Under the pieces are notes generated by a model. That model was given only the letters and a program-made list of their open reading frames with translations, ran no database searches and was not told where the DNA came from. A DNA stretch of 64,000 bases from Dryococelus australis (lineage: Eukaryota > Arthropoda > Insecta > Phasmatodea > Phasmatidae), in the NCBI GenBank assembly GCA_029891345.1, contig CM057006.1:44502556-44566555 (forward strand), read 5' to 3'. The position numbers and the translations under genes were made by a program. Shown here piece by piece: positions 1 through 11,067 of this stretch (positions within the stretch are counted from its first letter, which is position 1; each line of letters starts with the position of its first letter).

Positions 1-140
1 ATGGAGCTACTTTCCGTCCATCGTTACCAACTTTACTGGACACATGCCACTCACGCGCCCGTTAAAATATATGCAGGTAGAGGCAGTGACATTTTCCTAA
101 GGTTGATTTCAAAAGTGCTCACTTTATCGTGAACAGCCTT
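1..140 (+). mobile_element. Family A MITE, right end (cut by window start)
   Basis: This is the right-hand third of a family A element. It matches the ends of the copies at 12997-13417, 22542-22963, 37175-37591 and 38572-38989, and it stops at the terminal GTGAACAGCCTT followed by TA. No coding capacity is visible. The left part lies outside the window. Confidence 0.85.
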
Positions 141-226
141 TACAGATAAGGCATCCAGATACAGTTACCGGGTGGCTACTATCCTTTCCTTGCCCGCGAT
201 TTCTCGCTAATGACGTAAACTGGAAG

Positions 227-497
227 CAGGGATAGGACAATTTCGCGAGTTCAATGACCTGTAGGCTAGACTCCACGGTGCTGTGCACATTCGAGAATTA
301 GTTGTTTGTTCATTGGCTGCTCCGTCACTCCTGGCAGTATGGCACTCGCTACTTGTTTCCTTAGAAGTCTGCTATCGGCTCAGAGTAGTCCAGGGCGTGT
401 CTAATAAACTACGATCCAACTGCAAACTCAACTTCAGTGCACACGTGTTGGACTCTACTATGTCCTGAAACGAAGTCGCGAAATGTTCCTATTTCTA
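227..497. mobile_element. Family C hAT-type MITE, complete
   Basis: The element is 271 bp with inverted ends of about 25 bp. Its left end reads CAGGGATAGGACAATTTCGC and its right end is the inverted counterpart. It is flanked by near-identical 8-bp duplications, ACTGGAAG at 219-226 and GCTGGAAG at 498-505. Ends starting YAGNG with an 8-bp duplication are typical of hAT transposons. It is non-autonomous: the 61-residue reading frame inside is not a transposase. It carries an ATTGGCT (inverted CCAAT) motif near one third of its length, as its relatives do. Confidence 0.88.
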
Positions 498-774
498 GCT
501 GGAAGTCATGTGGCACGTCGCGTTGCGTATGTGTACGTGTGTGTGTGTCGCCTGATGTTTATGAACCAGGCGGGACCAGCGAGTGAGAAGCAAATAGCGC
601 GCGTCTGATCAGCTGGCGGGGGAGGAAAGTTGACGTGTCGCTTCCAACGGGCCGTGACTAACGAACAGTGCGGGTTGGCTGAACTTCCAGGGGGCCGTGA
701 GACAAGTGTGTACAAGCGCCCCCCCCCCCCCCCCATTCGTCCTCCGCGAGACACATTTTTAGGAAGCCTTTTAA

Positions 775-1126
775 AAATGACATGAAAAGAAGAAATAGCA
801 GGCGAGAGAGAAACGGAGAAATGGAAGGAATCTCAGAGATGTTCGGAGATACCGAGAATAAGATAAAAGCAGGTTACAAGCAGTGGAGAGAATATATCTG
901 AGATTAATCATAGGAGTTTCAAGAAGAGAAAGACTCGGAATGTAGATATAAGGCAACAGTTAAACATTAATGATTTAAATGGACAGATAAATAATACAGG
1001 AAAAATTTGCGAGAACATGTAGAAAGGATGAAAAATACAAGACTTCCCAAGCAAATAATATATTATAAACCAACAGGAAAATGGAATACCGGACGAGCGA
1101 AGGAAAGGTGGTTCCATCAAGACTAA
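775..1126 (+). pseudogene. Non-LTR retrotransposon ORF2 C-terminal remnant
   Basis: The last part reads, in one frame from 1015 to the stop at 1124-1126, HVERM, then TRLPK, then KPTGKW and GRAKERW. This is the usual C-terminal signature of insect non-LTR reverse transcriptases (W..H..RM...RLPK...P.G.R..GRPK.RW). Upstream pieces such as RNVDIRQQLNINDLN fit the same region of those proteins but are broken by stops and frame changes. The endonuclease and the catalytic reverse-transcriptase core are absent, so it is a dead, 5'-truncated copy. The clade cannot be assigned from this much. Confidence 0.65.
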
Positions 1127-1410
1127 TGCTTGGAGGTCGCAAGCCATAAAGGCCTCAACGCATGAAGAAGGAAAACACGTTTTGGGACCAGATCGATTTA
1201 CTATCTGTCTTCTGTCTACGTAAAATGACGTTTCGCTGAATCCAACAAAGTATTGTGGATCATGGCGTGACAGTACGGCGTCCTGCGTCCTTTAAGCTCA
1301 TTCGCGACGTAATGTTAGGTCTCTAGCAGTTTTCATAATGTTTACTGCAATGTAATTTTGTTCGTATGAGCATAATTGATTGGATGTTACGTTACCGAGG
1401 AAGGAACGTG

Positions 1411-1669
1411 AGTGAGTGAAAAGACTTGGGCCGTTCTTAATATCGAGGCCTTGAGAGCCGATGAGGGTGAAGTGAAGTGTGTATGGAGTTGTGCCGGAAT
1501 GTGAGGGCATGGGAAACGGGAGATCCCCGAGAAAACCCGCCAAAACCAGCGGCATCGTACTGCACGATTCCTGCACGCGAAAAATCCGATAGCGACTACG
1601 TCGGGAATCGAACCAGGTTCGCCTAGATGGGAGGTGAGTATTCTAACCACTACACCACTGGGGCCCCCA
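1411..1669 (-). mobile_element. tRNA-derived SINE, full length, reverse strand
   Basis: Read on the minus strand, this copy has a GGGGCC start, an A-box-like segment (GTAGTGGTTAGAATAC), a B-box-like segment (GGTTCGATTCCCGAC), then the family body with TCTCGGGGATCTCCCG and the tail segment GGCTCTCAAGGCC. The same layout occurs at 5922, 16771, 23415, 33794 and 60857. SINEs of this kind are transcribed by RNA polymerase III from the internal A and B boxes and have no protein. The anticodon loop (CTCCCATC region) suggests a glycine-like tRNA ancestor, but this is weak. Confidence 0.85.
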
Positions 1670-2090
1670 TTTTAACACTAAGATTTCTTGAAATCTACTC
1701 TAATTTATTTGTGGTGTTACAAAAATCTCTTTAGCACATAGTTTCTAAAGAATCCCTTGTGCAGATACTTATAAAAGGAAAATACGGTGCGCTGTAAAAA
1801 CGCCTTCTTTGCTGCTACACACTGTAAAAAAAAAATGGGAAAATTACCTGACAGGTGTAAGGTAATATTCGCAAACTTGTGGGTGAAACATAGATTTCCT
1901 TGCAGGTGAGGTAAAATTACTGCACTCTGGAGTAAAATTTACGTACATGGTAGTGGAAAATCCCACAAACGAAAGGGAAAATTACCTTGCGACTCGTGCA
2001 TCTCTTCAGCATTGTCTCAGCAGCTTAGTTGGGGGGGGGGGGGGGGGAAGAAACAATCGTTTAGCACGCTAATATTCGCTGATGATATCA
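1670..2090. other. Unassigned AT-rich stretch with a G tract
   Basis: No gene is visible. ACACTGTAAAAA at about 1817 resembles the end of family H elements, but no partner end was found. A run of about 17 G occupies 2031-2047. Confidence 0.5.
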
Positions 2091-2160
2091 TGCTGTCATC
2101 GCGGTGTAATGGTTAGCGCATCGGCCTATCGCGTCGGAGGACTGCGGTTCTGCGAGTGTC
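2091..2160 (+). other. tRNA-like fragment
   Basis: This segment reads like the head of a tRNA or tRNA-derived SINE: GTGTAATGGTTAGCGCATC resembles an A box with D-loop, followed about 30 bp later by GGTTCTGCGAG, a damaged B box. The acceptor stem does not pair and the B box is mutated, so it is not a functional tRNA gene. Confidence 0.45.
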
Positions 2161-2242
2161 CCCAACACAACCTAACCCAATTTTATTAGGGTGCGCAGTG
2201 TGCGACGGGGCGATGTGTGCAGTCAGGAAGCGGGATGGACTT

Positions 2243-2497
2243 CGACCAGGTAGGTGCCCACGCCGCGGTGAGATGGTACCCGGTCAACTCACACCCCGTG
2301 GGAAGATAGGTCAGCGTGGCCTCCGGACAGGATCACTTTGCTCCCCCCCCCCCCCCCCCCCCGGGGGACTCGGCCAGGCGCCCACGCCGCGGTGAGATGG
2401 TACCCGGTCAACTCACACCCCGTGGGAAGATAGGTCAGCGTCGCCTCCGGACAGGATCACTTTGCCCCCTCCCCCCCCCCCGGGGGACTCGGCCAGC
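2243..2497. repeat. 124-bp GC-rich tandem duplication
   Basis: Two nearly identical units with a period of about 124 bp, for example CGCCGCGGTGAGATGG at 2261 and again at 2385. Each unit ends in a poly-C tract followed by GGGGGACTCGGCCAG. The block is much richer in GC and CpG than its surroundings. Open frames across it shift between units and carry no recognisable domain, so I do not call a gene. Confidence 0.85.
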
Positions 2498-2604
2498 CAC
2501 CGGACACCACCCGGCCCCCATGCCAATAGCGGCGACGGAGACGTCATCGTACACAGAAAATAATTGCAATGTCGCTGCGACCGAAAAAGAAATCACTGTC
2601 GTGA

Positions 2605-2772
2605 CCGAACCCGAGCCCGCGTGTGGGAATCGTGCCGGACGATGCCGCTGGTCGGGCGGGTTTTCTCGGAGATCTCCCGTATCTTCCCCCCGCCCTAGCA
2701 TTCCGCACTACTCCGTACCTCGTTTCGCCCTCGTCGGCTCTCAAAACGTCGATGGTCAAGAAGTGTGTTGAG
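2605..2772 (+). mobile_element. SINE body, head missing
   Basis: This matches the body and tail of the tRNA-derived SINE (TGTGGGAATCGTGCCGGACG, then TCTCGGAGATCTCCCG, then GGCTCTCAAAACG) but lacks the A-box part. It follows the tandem repeat directly. The tRNA-like piece at 2091-2160 may be an unrelated copy or a displaced head. Confidence 0.8.
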
Positions 2773-4686
2773 CCGCCACTCAGCGCCCAAACGAGATGAC
2801 GGGCAAGGAAATTTGCTTTAGGGAAAACGCCCCAACTGAGGGACTCTCAACCTAGCGCCAAGGTCAAGGTGCCTCAGAGGAGAACATGGAAAGAAAAATA
2901 ATTCTCCTATCAAATGCAACTCTCTGGTGTTGTAAATAAATAGGTTATATCAAACACAGCGCCCAACCCAAAATAAATTTACTCACCTCCTCGCTGGTAA
3001 GTCGGGCACTCCTACGTAAAACCAACAACATATAGCATGACATTTATAAAATAAATTATTGGTTTAGTTATCAAGTGATAGTGTAGAAGAAAGCTTGTAA
3101 GTACACTTAAACCCACCACAGATGGTAATTTAAAAGGGGAAGATTACAAATAAATTACTAACTTACGTTAACATTTAAAATGGTTTATTCTTTCTTTATC
3201 TTTTTTGTCCTCACCAGTTGAGTACAAATATCTAACAAAAAAAAAAGTTTCATATCCATCACTTACAGCAGGAAGGTAATCAGAGTATTTTTATTTAAAT
3301 TTAATATCAATGTTTTCGCTATGTTGTTACTTCCGTTTGTTTTTCTTCTTGTGTTCTTTTTCCACTACGGTCTTCTAGGGACCACGGACGAATTTCAATG
3401 CTTCGCCCTTTGTTATTCCTTCTTCTTTCTCTAGCACTCCTTCACCTTCTCACTATGTATCTTTTTCCTCTCCTCGGACCATTTCTAGCCTGTTCTCTTT
3501 TCATTCCTGCCTTTGGAAATTCCACAGAGTAAAATTACCGAGAGGTTACATCCTAACTTTTGGGTTATGAATCACACATGGTTAAAATGTTAACAATTAA
3601 ATTGACACACGCAAATAAAATATTACCTTTCACTTTCTTATTATTATTCCTTTTTGGAAACCAGATTTGTTCCATTATTTTAAGCAGAATTGTTAACTTG
3701 TTATTACCCAAACATTAAATAAAATTTAAAAAAATTAGTGTCACATATCGTCCAGAAAATGCGCACATCAAGCGCGATAAATTTAGACTGTTTTACAATC
3801 CAGTAAGCGCCATGCTTAAAGTTTTAGTCTGTCACATCATGCACAAGGAGCATGCGAAAAATGTGAAAGTTCTGACCATAACATTTTGGACGAAAATTCG
3901 GCGTGGGCAGCGACACACACAGCTCGGCAATCTCAGCACATGTTGGCAAAGAAAGAATTTCTGCAATGGGCAGGCAAGTAAGGTTCAACTGCACATGGGC
4001 TCAGTTACATTTCCCTGGGGTAGACTTGGGCCGCACTAAGAAACATCAAAAAAAAGAATGTAAAAACATTATAACCTTCGTTACAAACACTGACAGGGGT
4101 GAGGCAATAAAAGTTACAAAGGTTCCACTTACCAATGCGGCAGTATTGAAGTTCTACATACTATAAATTATGAAAAGTTTCAGCAGTTTATTTTTCAGCA
4201 CTCACGACATGGCGGAAACTGGATGGAGAAGAAGGGGTCAGCAAATTCCTTTGTGCATGGAGTGGCTTGGACAAAGTTCCGAAAGTCGTGATGTGGCTAA
4301 TCGATAAATATCGAAACACCATACCAAGAGTGTAAAATTTAGAGGAAAATTCCATGCCCATATTTTAGAATCACAAGATTATAGACGTAATTAAAACAAA
4401 ACAATGACAATAGAAAGTTGACAAAAAAAAAAGGATTACAGAAATACAACGAACAATAATCACACAATATCAAAATTTAACAACAGTTTTTTGTTAGTTA
4501 CTTGCCTTATTACAGTACAAGTGCTGCTCTCTAAAGCAGCGGCAGACAAATAGCACATACGTTGTAGATACCTCTAATAAAGACACAAATACTGAATATT
4601 ACCAAAGTTAATAATAAACGTTTCTTTTCAGGGCCGTTTGCGGCATTTACAAATTAATTAAAAAGTAAATGAGATTAATTGGTTTA
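2773..4686. other. AT-rich DNA without recognisable features
   Basis: About 1.9 kb of AT-rich sequence. I see no repeat shared with the rest of the window and no reading frame with a recognisable motif. The open frames at 3812-4166 are short and unremarkable. Confidence 0.5.
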
Positions 4687-4745
4687 AAGACCGTTAACGT
4701 TAAAGTGAGCACTCTAGAAATCAACCTTTGAAAAAAACCACTACA
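4687..4745 (-). mobile_element. Family A MITE, terminal fragment
   Basis: Only the outer 55-60 bp are present (AAGACCGTTAACGTTAAAGTGAGC onward in degenerate form), preceded by TA. The order of end motifs (AATCAACCTTTGAAAAA) shows it is the right end in reverse orientation. The remainder is missing. Confidence 0.7.
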
Positions 4746-4978
4746 CGCAAGGCGTGCAGTGTTTCCGTCGTGACGCTGTACTGTGCGAATCAGATCTGTA
4801 ACAGTGGGATTTTATTACATGCAATGAAAGCTCACAAATTAAACTATGTCCGTATGCTCGTACTTTTTTCTTGCCGCTTAAAAAAAAAAGCTACATTTGA
4901 CCATTTTCACGAATTTTCTCTCCATGAATGTACTTAAAATGCTAAAAGTAAAACCATAGAGTTATAGATAGGGACGGG

Positions 4979-5262
4979 AACATTTCGCGTGTTCATTTCA
5001 GGACAAGATAGATGCCAAACACGTGTACACTGAAGACGGCTTTGCAATTGGATCGCAGTTTAGTAGACACACCTTGGACGACTCTGAGCCAATAGCAGAC
5101 TTGCAAGGAAACAATTAACGAGTGCTATACTACCTGTTGTGAAGTAACACTGGCTACTCTATGGCGCAGTAACCAATGAACAAACATCTGAGGCTCGAGT
5201 GGACACAGAACAGTAGAGTCTATCCTGCAGGTCATTGAACTCGCGAATTTTTCCTATCCCTA
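4979..5262. mobile_element. Family C hAT-type MITE, complete
   Basis: The element starts TAGGGACGGGAACATTTCGC and ends in the inverted counterpart CGCGAATTTTTCCTATCCCTA. The flanks are GTTATAGA (4971-4978) and GTCATAGA (5263-5270), an 8-bp duplication with one mismatch. It is 284 bp long and non-coding. Its interior aligns, in reverse orientation, to the copy at 227-497. Confidence 0.88.
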
Positions 5263-5479
5263 GTCATAGATGATAGTTATTTTTTTATATAGCAAAGGGT
5301 TGTGTTTACGGAGCATATATTTACCGAGGTACGCGAATACGCGCAAGCAACGATTTCACAAAAAAAAAAAAAATGTTTCACTTCGCACTCATCTTAAGGA
5401 GAAACCATAAGCCGCCACTACTGCAAACGACTCTGGCATGTGGCGCAGCGGTATAAATAAGCAGGGGTAGTTATTTCAC

Positions 5480-5700
5480 CCCCGTGAACTCTCTCCCCTC
5501 GTGCGGATCGTGCTCGGCTCTATACGCACGGCCTTTCGGCACCGTCAATTAATCCCAGGTGGTGGAACGACGCCCGAGCGGAGGGGCGAGGGCCCCAGCT
5601 CGTTAATCGGCGCTCGGAGGGTCGACGGCGCAGCGCAGCTCGTTAATGGCGGGTGCCAAGGAACACGTGATGTTCTCCGAAGCTAATTAGGGATGGCACC
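5480..5700. other. GC-rich single-copy block
   Basis: The block is rich in GC and CpG and is not repeated elsewhere in the window. It contains several TTAAT motifs in GC-rich context (TCAATTAATCCC near 5546, CTCGTTAATCGG near 5601, CTCGTTAATGGC near 5640), plausible homeodomain-type sites. It could be a regulatory element or the edge of a CpG island. There is no convincing reading frame. Confidence 0.3.
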
Positions 5701-5921
5701 ACGGTGGGCTTTTTTTTCCCCCCCGACCCCCTTCTTTCCTTTTACGTGCCGCCTCCAAGGAGGTCAGAGGTCGCGGCAGAAGGAGGGCGTGGCTGTCCCC
5801 AATCCATCGTGGCAAATTTCTGGCGGGCGCATGAGAAACGCGAGATCACAGAAAAGTTAAGAACATGGAAGCGAAATGACAGCGGTGGTTCCTTCGATGT
5901 TGGCGTGTCGATTCTCTGATT

Positions 5922-6150
5922 GGGGCCGCGGTGATGAAGTGGTTAGACTACTCGCCTCCCGCATAGGTGAACCGGGTTCGATGCCCAGCGGTGGGCGTCG
6001 TGCCGGACGATGCCGTTGGTCGGCGGGTTTCCTCGGGGATCTCCCGTTTCCCCCACGATTTCATTCCGGCGCTGATCCACTCTCCACCTGAATCACCTTT
6101 ATCGGCTCTCAAGACCTCAATGTTAAGAGCGTCCAAATCACTTCACTCAC
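5922..6150 (+). mobile_element. tRNA-derived SINE, full length
   Basis: It has GGGGCCGCGG, an A-box-like AGTGGTTAGACTAC, a B box GGTTCGATGCCC near 5975, the body with CTCGGGGATCTCCCG, and the tail GGCTCTCAAGACCTC. It aligns end to end with the copies at 33794 and 60857. No clear A tail is seen. Confidence 0.9.
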
Positions 6151-6460
6151 TATAAGATATTTCAACGTAAATAAAAGTCTGCATCTTGTCGCAAATTGAT
6201 AAATTAGGGTATTGAAACACAAATGTGGATGTCGAAAAGTGTCAAAAAACCAGTAAAAGTCGATGTGAACACCTCTCCGTTTACGATATTTATTCTTCTG
6301 CAAAAACAGTGTTATAAACTATAACGACAACGCTGTATATTTCCTGAACAGAATTCTCTATTATAACACTATGGTGGCTGCTTAAACTTCTGAGGATTAG
6401 AATAAACGCGAGGCTTGTTTATGCTGTACCCCAGCGCCGCACCGTAGCAAATTCCCCTTA
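6151..6460. other. Unassigned spacer
   Basis: I see no repeat, gene or regulatory signal in this AT-rich stretch between the SINE and the next family A copy. Confidence 0.4.
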
Positions 6461-6865
6461 AGGCCGGGCGTCACCTTGAGGTGTTATCGCTGCTTAAGAT
6501 CGATTTGTACGCACGTCGTGGATTCTTCCGCCATGTGCTAAATTAACATCGCCACTGGCCTGATTTCTTTATTCATACGTTGGTTAGGTGAAACTGTAAT
6601 TATTAGAAAAGTGAATATTATACAAATTTGCTTATCCATACATTTTCATGCGTTGAAACATACAAAAAGTAAAAGAAATAATTTCAGTATTCACAAATGT
6701 TTACCTAATACTCTTAATTTTACGTTAAGGACAAGGAACTACTTTCCATCCGCCGTTACCAACTTCACCGGGCGCATGCTGGTCAGTGTGCCCAATAGAA
6801 GTACGGTGCTGGTAAGAACAATTACATTTTTCGAAGGTTGTGTTTGAAAGTGCCTTGTCGACCAT
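6461..6865 (+). mobile_element. Family A MITE, degenerate full-length copy
   Basis: Internal landmarks of family A follow in order: CTGCTTAAGATCGAT, ATTCTTCCGCC, GGTTACC-like TGTTTACCTAA, and CCATCCGCCGTTACCAAC. Both ends have decayed more than in other copies (AGGCCGGGCGTCACC at the left). It is an old insertion. Confidence 0.75.
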
Positions 6866-7069
6866 GCGAGCACGCTTTATTCTGTGGCAACGCCTTAGCA
6901 AAATTCACCATGAAGTTCGCGCACAGAGATATGGTTGCATTAAGAAGAAGTTTATGTTCAACCAGAGGAATTCTTGTTTGCATACGATGATATAGCCCTA
7001 CATTTACCCAGAAATGGCATCGTTATAGGGGTGGAAAGTCACACATGCGTAGTCCAACCTATTTGCATG

Positions 7070-7073
<4 letters not shown>

Positions 7074-7123
<50 letters not shown>

Positions 7124-7160
7124 CATATACATATACATTTACATATATATATATATATAA
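7074..7160. repeat. TA-rich microsatellite
   Basis: A (GT)n run leads into about 22 AT repeats, followed by imperfect TTACATATACATA units. The reading frames that cross it are produced by the repeat. Confidence 0.95.
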
Positions 7161-7169
7161 ATACAAATT

Positions 7170-7616
7170 ATCTCCTCCGACCAGCAATTTTGGATTAGAA
7201 ATTATTTCTATTTTCGTCGTGTCGTGCAGCATGAGAGACAGAGTGTACAACCTTGCAAAATTAAATTGTATGGCAAACTTTCCCAGCAATAGCAAATACG
7301 CAGCTTAAAATAAAAAATATATTTGATAATTGCCGTATTTAACTCTTACAAATAATAATTTTACCTTTGAATGTATTAGCTAAAACACTTTGTCCAAATT
7401 TCTGGTCTGCCCGCCGCCTTTAAAACTAATGCAGTTAATCAGCGCCTTCCAAAAGGTTCCGAAAAATTCTACTCTTCGTGTCGCGTCAGTAAACTGTCGG
7501 GTTGTAAATTCGAGCAGTCACAGTGAGAACATAAATGCTGTGTCGTGGTTGCGGGTTTTGTCGTGTCGTGTCGTGCTGTGTTTGTCGGGGCTACGCGACT
7601 CGCGCATTAGCGGGCT
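7170..7616 (+). mobile_element. Family F repeat element, left end missing
   Basis: From CCAGCAATTTTGGATTAG to the end GGGGCTACGCGACTCGCGCAT, this matches the complete copy at 31680-32163 and, in reverse, 59731-60276. The left terminal segment is replaced by the TA microsatellite. The right part contains repeated GTCGTGTCGTG. No coding frame is shared between copies, so it is a non-autonomous element of unassigned class. Confidence 0.8.
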
Positions 7617-7621
7617 TCGAG

Positions 7622-7690
7622 AGTTGAGTTGAGTGGTTTGGGCGGCTCTTAACAACGAGGTCTTGAGAGCCGATTGGGTTTCAAGAGAGT
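7622..7690 (-). mobile_element. SINE tail fragment
   Basis: GGCGGCTCTTAACAACGAGG followed by TCTTGAGAGCCGA is the reverse complement of the SINE tail. The rest of the element is absent. It abuts the right end of the family F copy. Confidence 0.75.
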
Positions 7691-8199
7691 CCCGAATGTA
7701 TGCACGCATGTTCGTCTATACAGTATACGCCCTTGGTGTAAACGTTTGGCGATGGCGAAGAACCACCACACGTGTACGCGCGTGCAGATCACCTGCGATA
7801 TCGGAAACATTCATGAAGCTCGTTGCGAAGTAATCTGAAACGTGATACATATAGCTTGACGTTTAAAAGTAGCAATCAATTTCCCGCTTATTTTTCGTCG
7901 TAAAACCTGACACTTTGTGTATTTAACTTCTGGGTAACTTTATCGCATTATTGTATTTATCAGCGGTAATTACGCATTTAAAAGGCGATAATTACTACCA
8001 GACTGTTATTTGCTTTATAAAAAAAAAACAATATAAATATTTCCTCGATACGATGTCTGGTTTCAAATGACGTTCGCCTTGTAGAGCTGCGGGGAAAAAA
8101 AAACCATCGACGAAGGTAATGGGAGTATATGACAAATAATTAGGCGTGTCGTATGTATTTTCATCTAATTTCCATTACATTTAATATATACACTGGAAG
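7691..8199. other. Unassigned AT-rich stretch
   Basis: No repeat family, gene or clear regulatory signal found. Confidence 0.4.
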
Positions 8200-8432
8200 T
8201 CCGAATCAGTGATATCAATCAGTGAAATAAAATTCAATGGAAGTCAGTTGATAAGCTTCTACTGACCAGCGAATCAAGCAAATTAACTTTGAACAAATTT
8301 TCTATAGGAGTAGAATTCTTGACATTCAGTGAGAAACACAAATAAATCAGTGAAATTCAGCCACTATGTTAATTAGTTATCTGGTACTTATTATCAGTTG
8401 CTCATTTATAGCTGTTTCCACTGATTTGCCTC
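8200..8432 (+). mobile_element. Family I MITE
   Basis: It matches the reverse complement of 13932-14170, with shared landmarks TCAGTTGATAAGCT, GAATTCTTGACATT and CAAATAAATCAG. The ends are inverted copies of CNAATCAGTGA. It is about 235 bp and non-coding. The target duplication is not clear, so the superfamily is left open. Confidence 0.78.
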
Positions 8433-8717
8433 AAATCTCACTGTTTCAAGATTGGTGTGTATGATATTATATCCAACGGACTGGTCTGACATTTTAATCA
8501 CAGCTTTAATAAAATTGTTACTAATACTTCCAATTATATATATTTTTAAACTTTTTACCAATTACATAATAAAGGACAGAGAAAAATATTTATATTGTTG
8601 CAAGCAGCCAGATGGTTGGATTCTAGTTCAATAGGTACTAAGGACTTATTAAAAATAAAACAACTGAATTTGAGTTTTATTTATTCACATAGCTATTATT
8701 TACAACATTAAACTATA

Positions 8718-9075
8718 AGCTTTTCACGGTAATGTGAGCACTTTTGAAAGCCCTGCTTAAGATCTACTCGTATATACGTTGTATGTTATTCCACTTTATG
8801 TAAAAATAACGTTGCCATGGGCCTCGTCACTTTATTGATGCGTCGGTCAAATGAAAATGTGAAATTATTAGAAAAGTAAAAATTGTACAATGATGCTCAT
8901 TTTTAAACTTCGGTGCATTAAAATAAAAACATAAATCGAGAGAAATGATATAAGTAATCAAAAATGGTTACCTAAATCTTTTTGTTCGACGTTAATTTAT
9001 GGCACTACTTCCCCCCCCCCCTCCCCCCGTTACCCACTTTATTGGGCGCATGTCACTCACTGCCCTTTTTATCTA
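8718..9075 (+). mobile_element. Family A MITE, right end lost
   Basis: The left end (AGCTTTTCACGGTAATGTGAGC) follows TA, and all internal landmarks are present up to GGGCGCATGTCACTCACTGC. A poly-C expansion at 9010-9020 sits where other copies read CCATCCATC. The terminal 60-70 bp are absent. Confidence 0.88.
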
Positions 9076-9998
9076 TCTTCACTTTTACACTTGTTACTAT
9101 AAGTGAGCGCAATATTGAATATCTACCTCAATTCTAATTGAAGTCCTTCTCACTGTCTCTACATTCGTTGCAGTCACTTAATTCACGCTCATTGTTTACG
9201 CATATATGTTGAGTCTATCTATTGCCAACATTCCAAATTTCTTACCTTCGCGCATTCAGTCCAGTAGTCCGTCAGTCGCACCCTTCGCCGTACCGATGCT
9301 CGCAGTCCGAGACTTCCATCCCGCTGGTCGCTTTCGTCGCCACACTTCGCTCTGCTGGCTCATCGTCTCTGCTGTCTTAGCACTCCTGGCGCTCAAGCTG
9401 ATATTTCCCTTTTTTTTTAAATTTGGTTATCTGGGAGAGGTTTCGAAAAATGCCCCCTTAATGCAGTGGTTAGTTCTCAAATCATTATAGTTCTCAAATT
9501 ACAACACTCAAATTCCAACACAAGAGTGTTATAGGAAGGTTCAAAAAGTTGAATGAGAGTCTAAGCGCGGCATACTGCATTTGTGATCCAAGCTGCGAAA
9601 GGAACAAAAACAACTTTTCCTCTACAGTTTATGGCTCAAACTATTTATTAAATGATTGTTAACAGTTTCGCTTGAATGAACAAAAATATATTGACGACAA
9701 GTCTGACCCCTATTTTCAACAAAATTCAGTGTGTCAATACTCGCTCAAATGTTTACAAATCGTACACTGAATCAGTATGTTCTGCACAACACACAATTTC
9801 ATTAAATGCAATCTGATTGGGGGAAAAATATCTAGGAGCAAAGCCTAGTATGCTGCAAAATACGGGAAATCGAGACTTTTGAATGTCATAAACTTATCGA
9901 AAACTCTTTAAGATAACCAAATAAAAAATGTGAAATATGACCTTAATGTTGCACAATCCTCCAAACTCTCAAAGCTACTGTCGGGTCGGAGGGCCTAA
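9076..9998. other. Unassigned stretch
   Basis: No shared repeat is identified with confidence. A 94-residue open frame at 9206-9490 has a hydrophobic stretch but no recognisable domain; it is probably chance. Confidence 0.4.
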
Positions 9999-10690
9999 AG
10001 ACGGAGTCTCCATAGCCCAACGAACACGACACGACAGACAGATATGACTAGGGATATGAAAATTTCGCGATTTCAATGACCTGTAGGCTAGACTCCACGG
10101 TGCTGTGTACACTCGAGTATTAGCTATTTGTTCATTGGCTGCTCCGCCAGTGAGTAGCCAGCGTTATTCCGCTCCTGGCAGTATGGCACTCGCTACTTCA
10201 GAGCTCAATGGAATTTCATATCAAATTTTATTCAGTGTTTACACAACCCCGACGAAATCTGCCCTACAAGTATGTTTTTGTCTGTTGGGAAATCATAAAA
10301 TGGCAAGTTATGCTTACAATATCCGATATTTACTTTGTAAAACTCGCGACAAAATGAATAATTATTTTGCTTTTGACAAAATTTTAATTTATACGAGAGA
10401 TCAAAATTATTTAGGTACAAACCGGAGAGTTATTTTGGTGGCAAGTTAGTTTATTATTTATTACAGTAGGGAAATATGCACGAAATTTTTTTATAATGTT
10501 TTATTTAAATTTTTTGCGCGCCCTGACGGTGGAAAGTAAAAATAGAATCTACTTTTGCCGGGCTATCGAGGCTGATATTTTGTCGGACTAGCGTCACAGT
10601 GACATTGCTTTTCATTGGCTGTTACTCAGATTTTGTCGTGTTGGGGTTGCCGTGTCGGGTTCGTCGGGACATTGTGGCTCCAGCTTTAGT
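9999..10690. mobile_element. Family F-like element interrupted by a C MITE
   Basis: The left segment AGACGGAGTCTCCATAGCCC and the right segment with CGTCGGGACATTGTGGCTCC are approximate inverted partners. The interior AGAATCTACTTTTGCCGGGC near 10545 is shared with 16320-16370. A truncated family C copy (10049-10198) lies inside the left part. The class is uncertain; its (A)CGACACGACA motifs resemble family F. Confidence 0.5.
10049..10198 (+). mobile_element. Family C hAT-type MITE, truncated
   Basis: It starts TAGGGATATGAAAATTTCGC and follows the copy at 227-497 through the ATTGGCTGCTCC segment to GGCACTCGCTAC, where similarity stops. The right inverted end is missing, so no duplication can be scored. 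Confidence 0.8.
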
Positions 10691-10740
10691 GTGGAGAACA
10701 ACTGGTCTTGAAATTTCTTCACTAAAAACGCCTGTCTCTA

Positions 10741-11060
10741 TACATAGTCCATTCACGTTACTTCCAACTTTTCTGTAACAGGAGAACAACTTAAGCAGTT
10801 CTGCTTCCGGGATATTTCTCCGCCCGCCTCATTCAAACAAATCTTAACTACGTCTATAAAGTTGAACCAAAAGGATAACGCGCCCCATTTGTGCACACGC
10901 AGTGTAATAATATTTTACATACGAACTATTTATTACTAGGCATTACCAAAACACCTATTTTCTCACTGTTATATCTTTAGTAATTATAAGTGAAATATAA
11001 TTTATAGCTAAAATATGTGTAAATGTTCAAGTCAACCAAAAATAAGTTACTTTTATGTTA
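10741..11060 (-). mobile_element. Family B MITE, one end missing
   Basis: It begins TAGTCCATTCACGTTACTTCC, the reverse complement of the right end of the copies at 47354 and 54747. Shared interior includes CGGGATATTTCTCCGCC, GATAACGCGCCCCATT and ATTTATTACTAGGC. The far end is cut off just before the family D element at 11068. Confidence 0.8.
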
Positions 11061-11067
11061 ACATAAG

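Noticed and set aside
2316-2771. 151-codon open frame
   Set aside because: It spans a poly-C-containing tandem repeat and a SINE body; no domain and no frame conservation between repeat units.
7045-7308. Open frames across the TA microsatellite
   Set aside because: The Ile/Tyr repeats are produced by the dinucleotide repeat.
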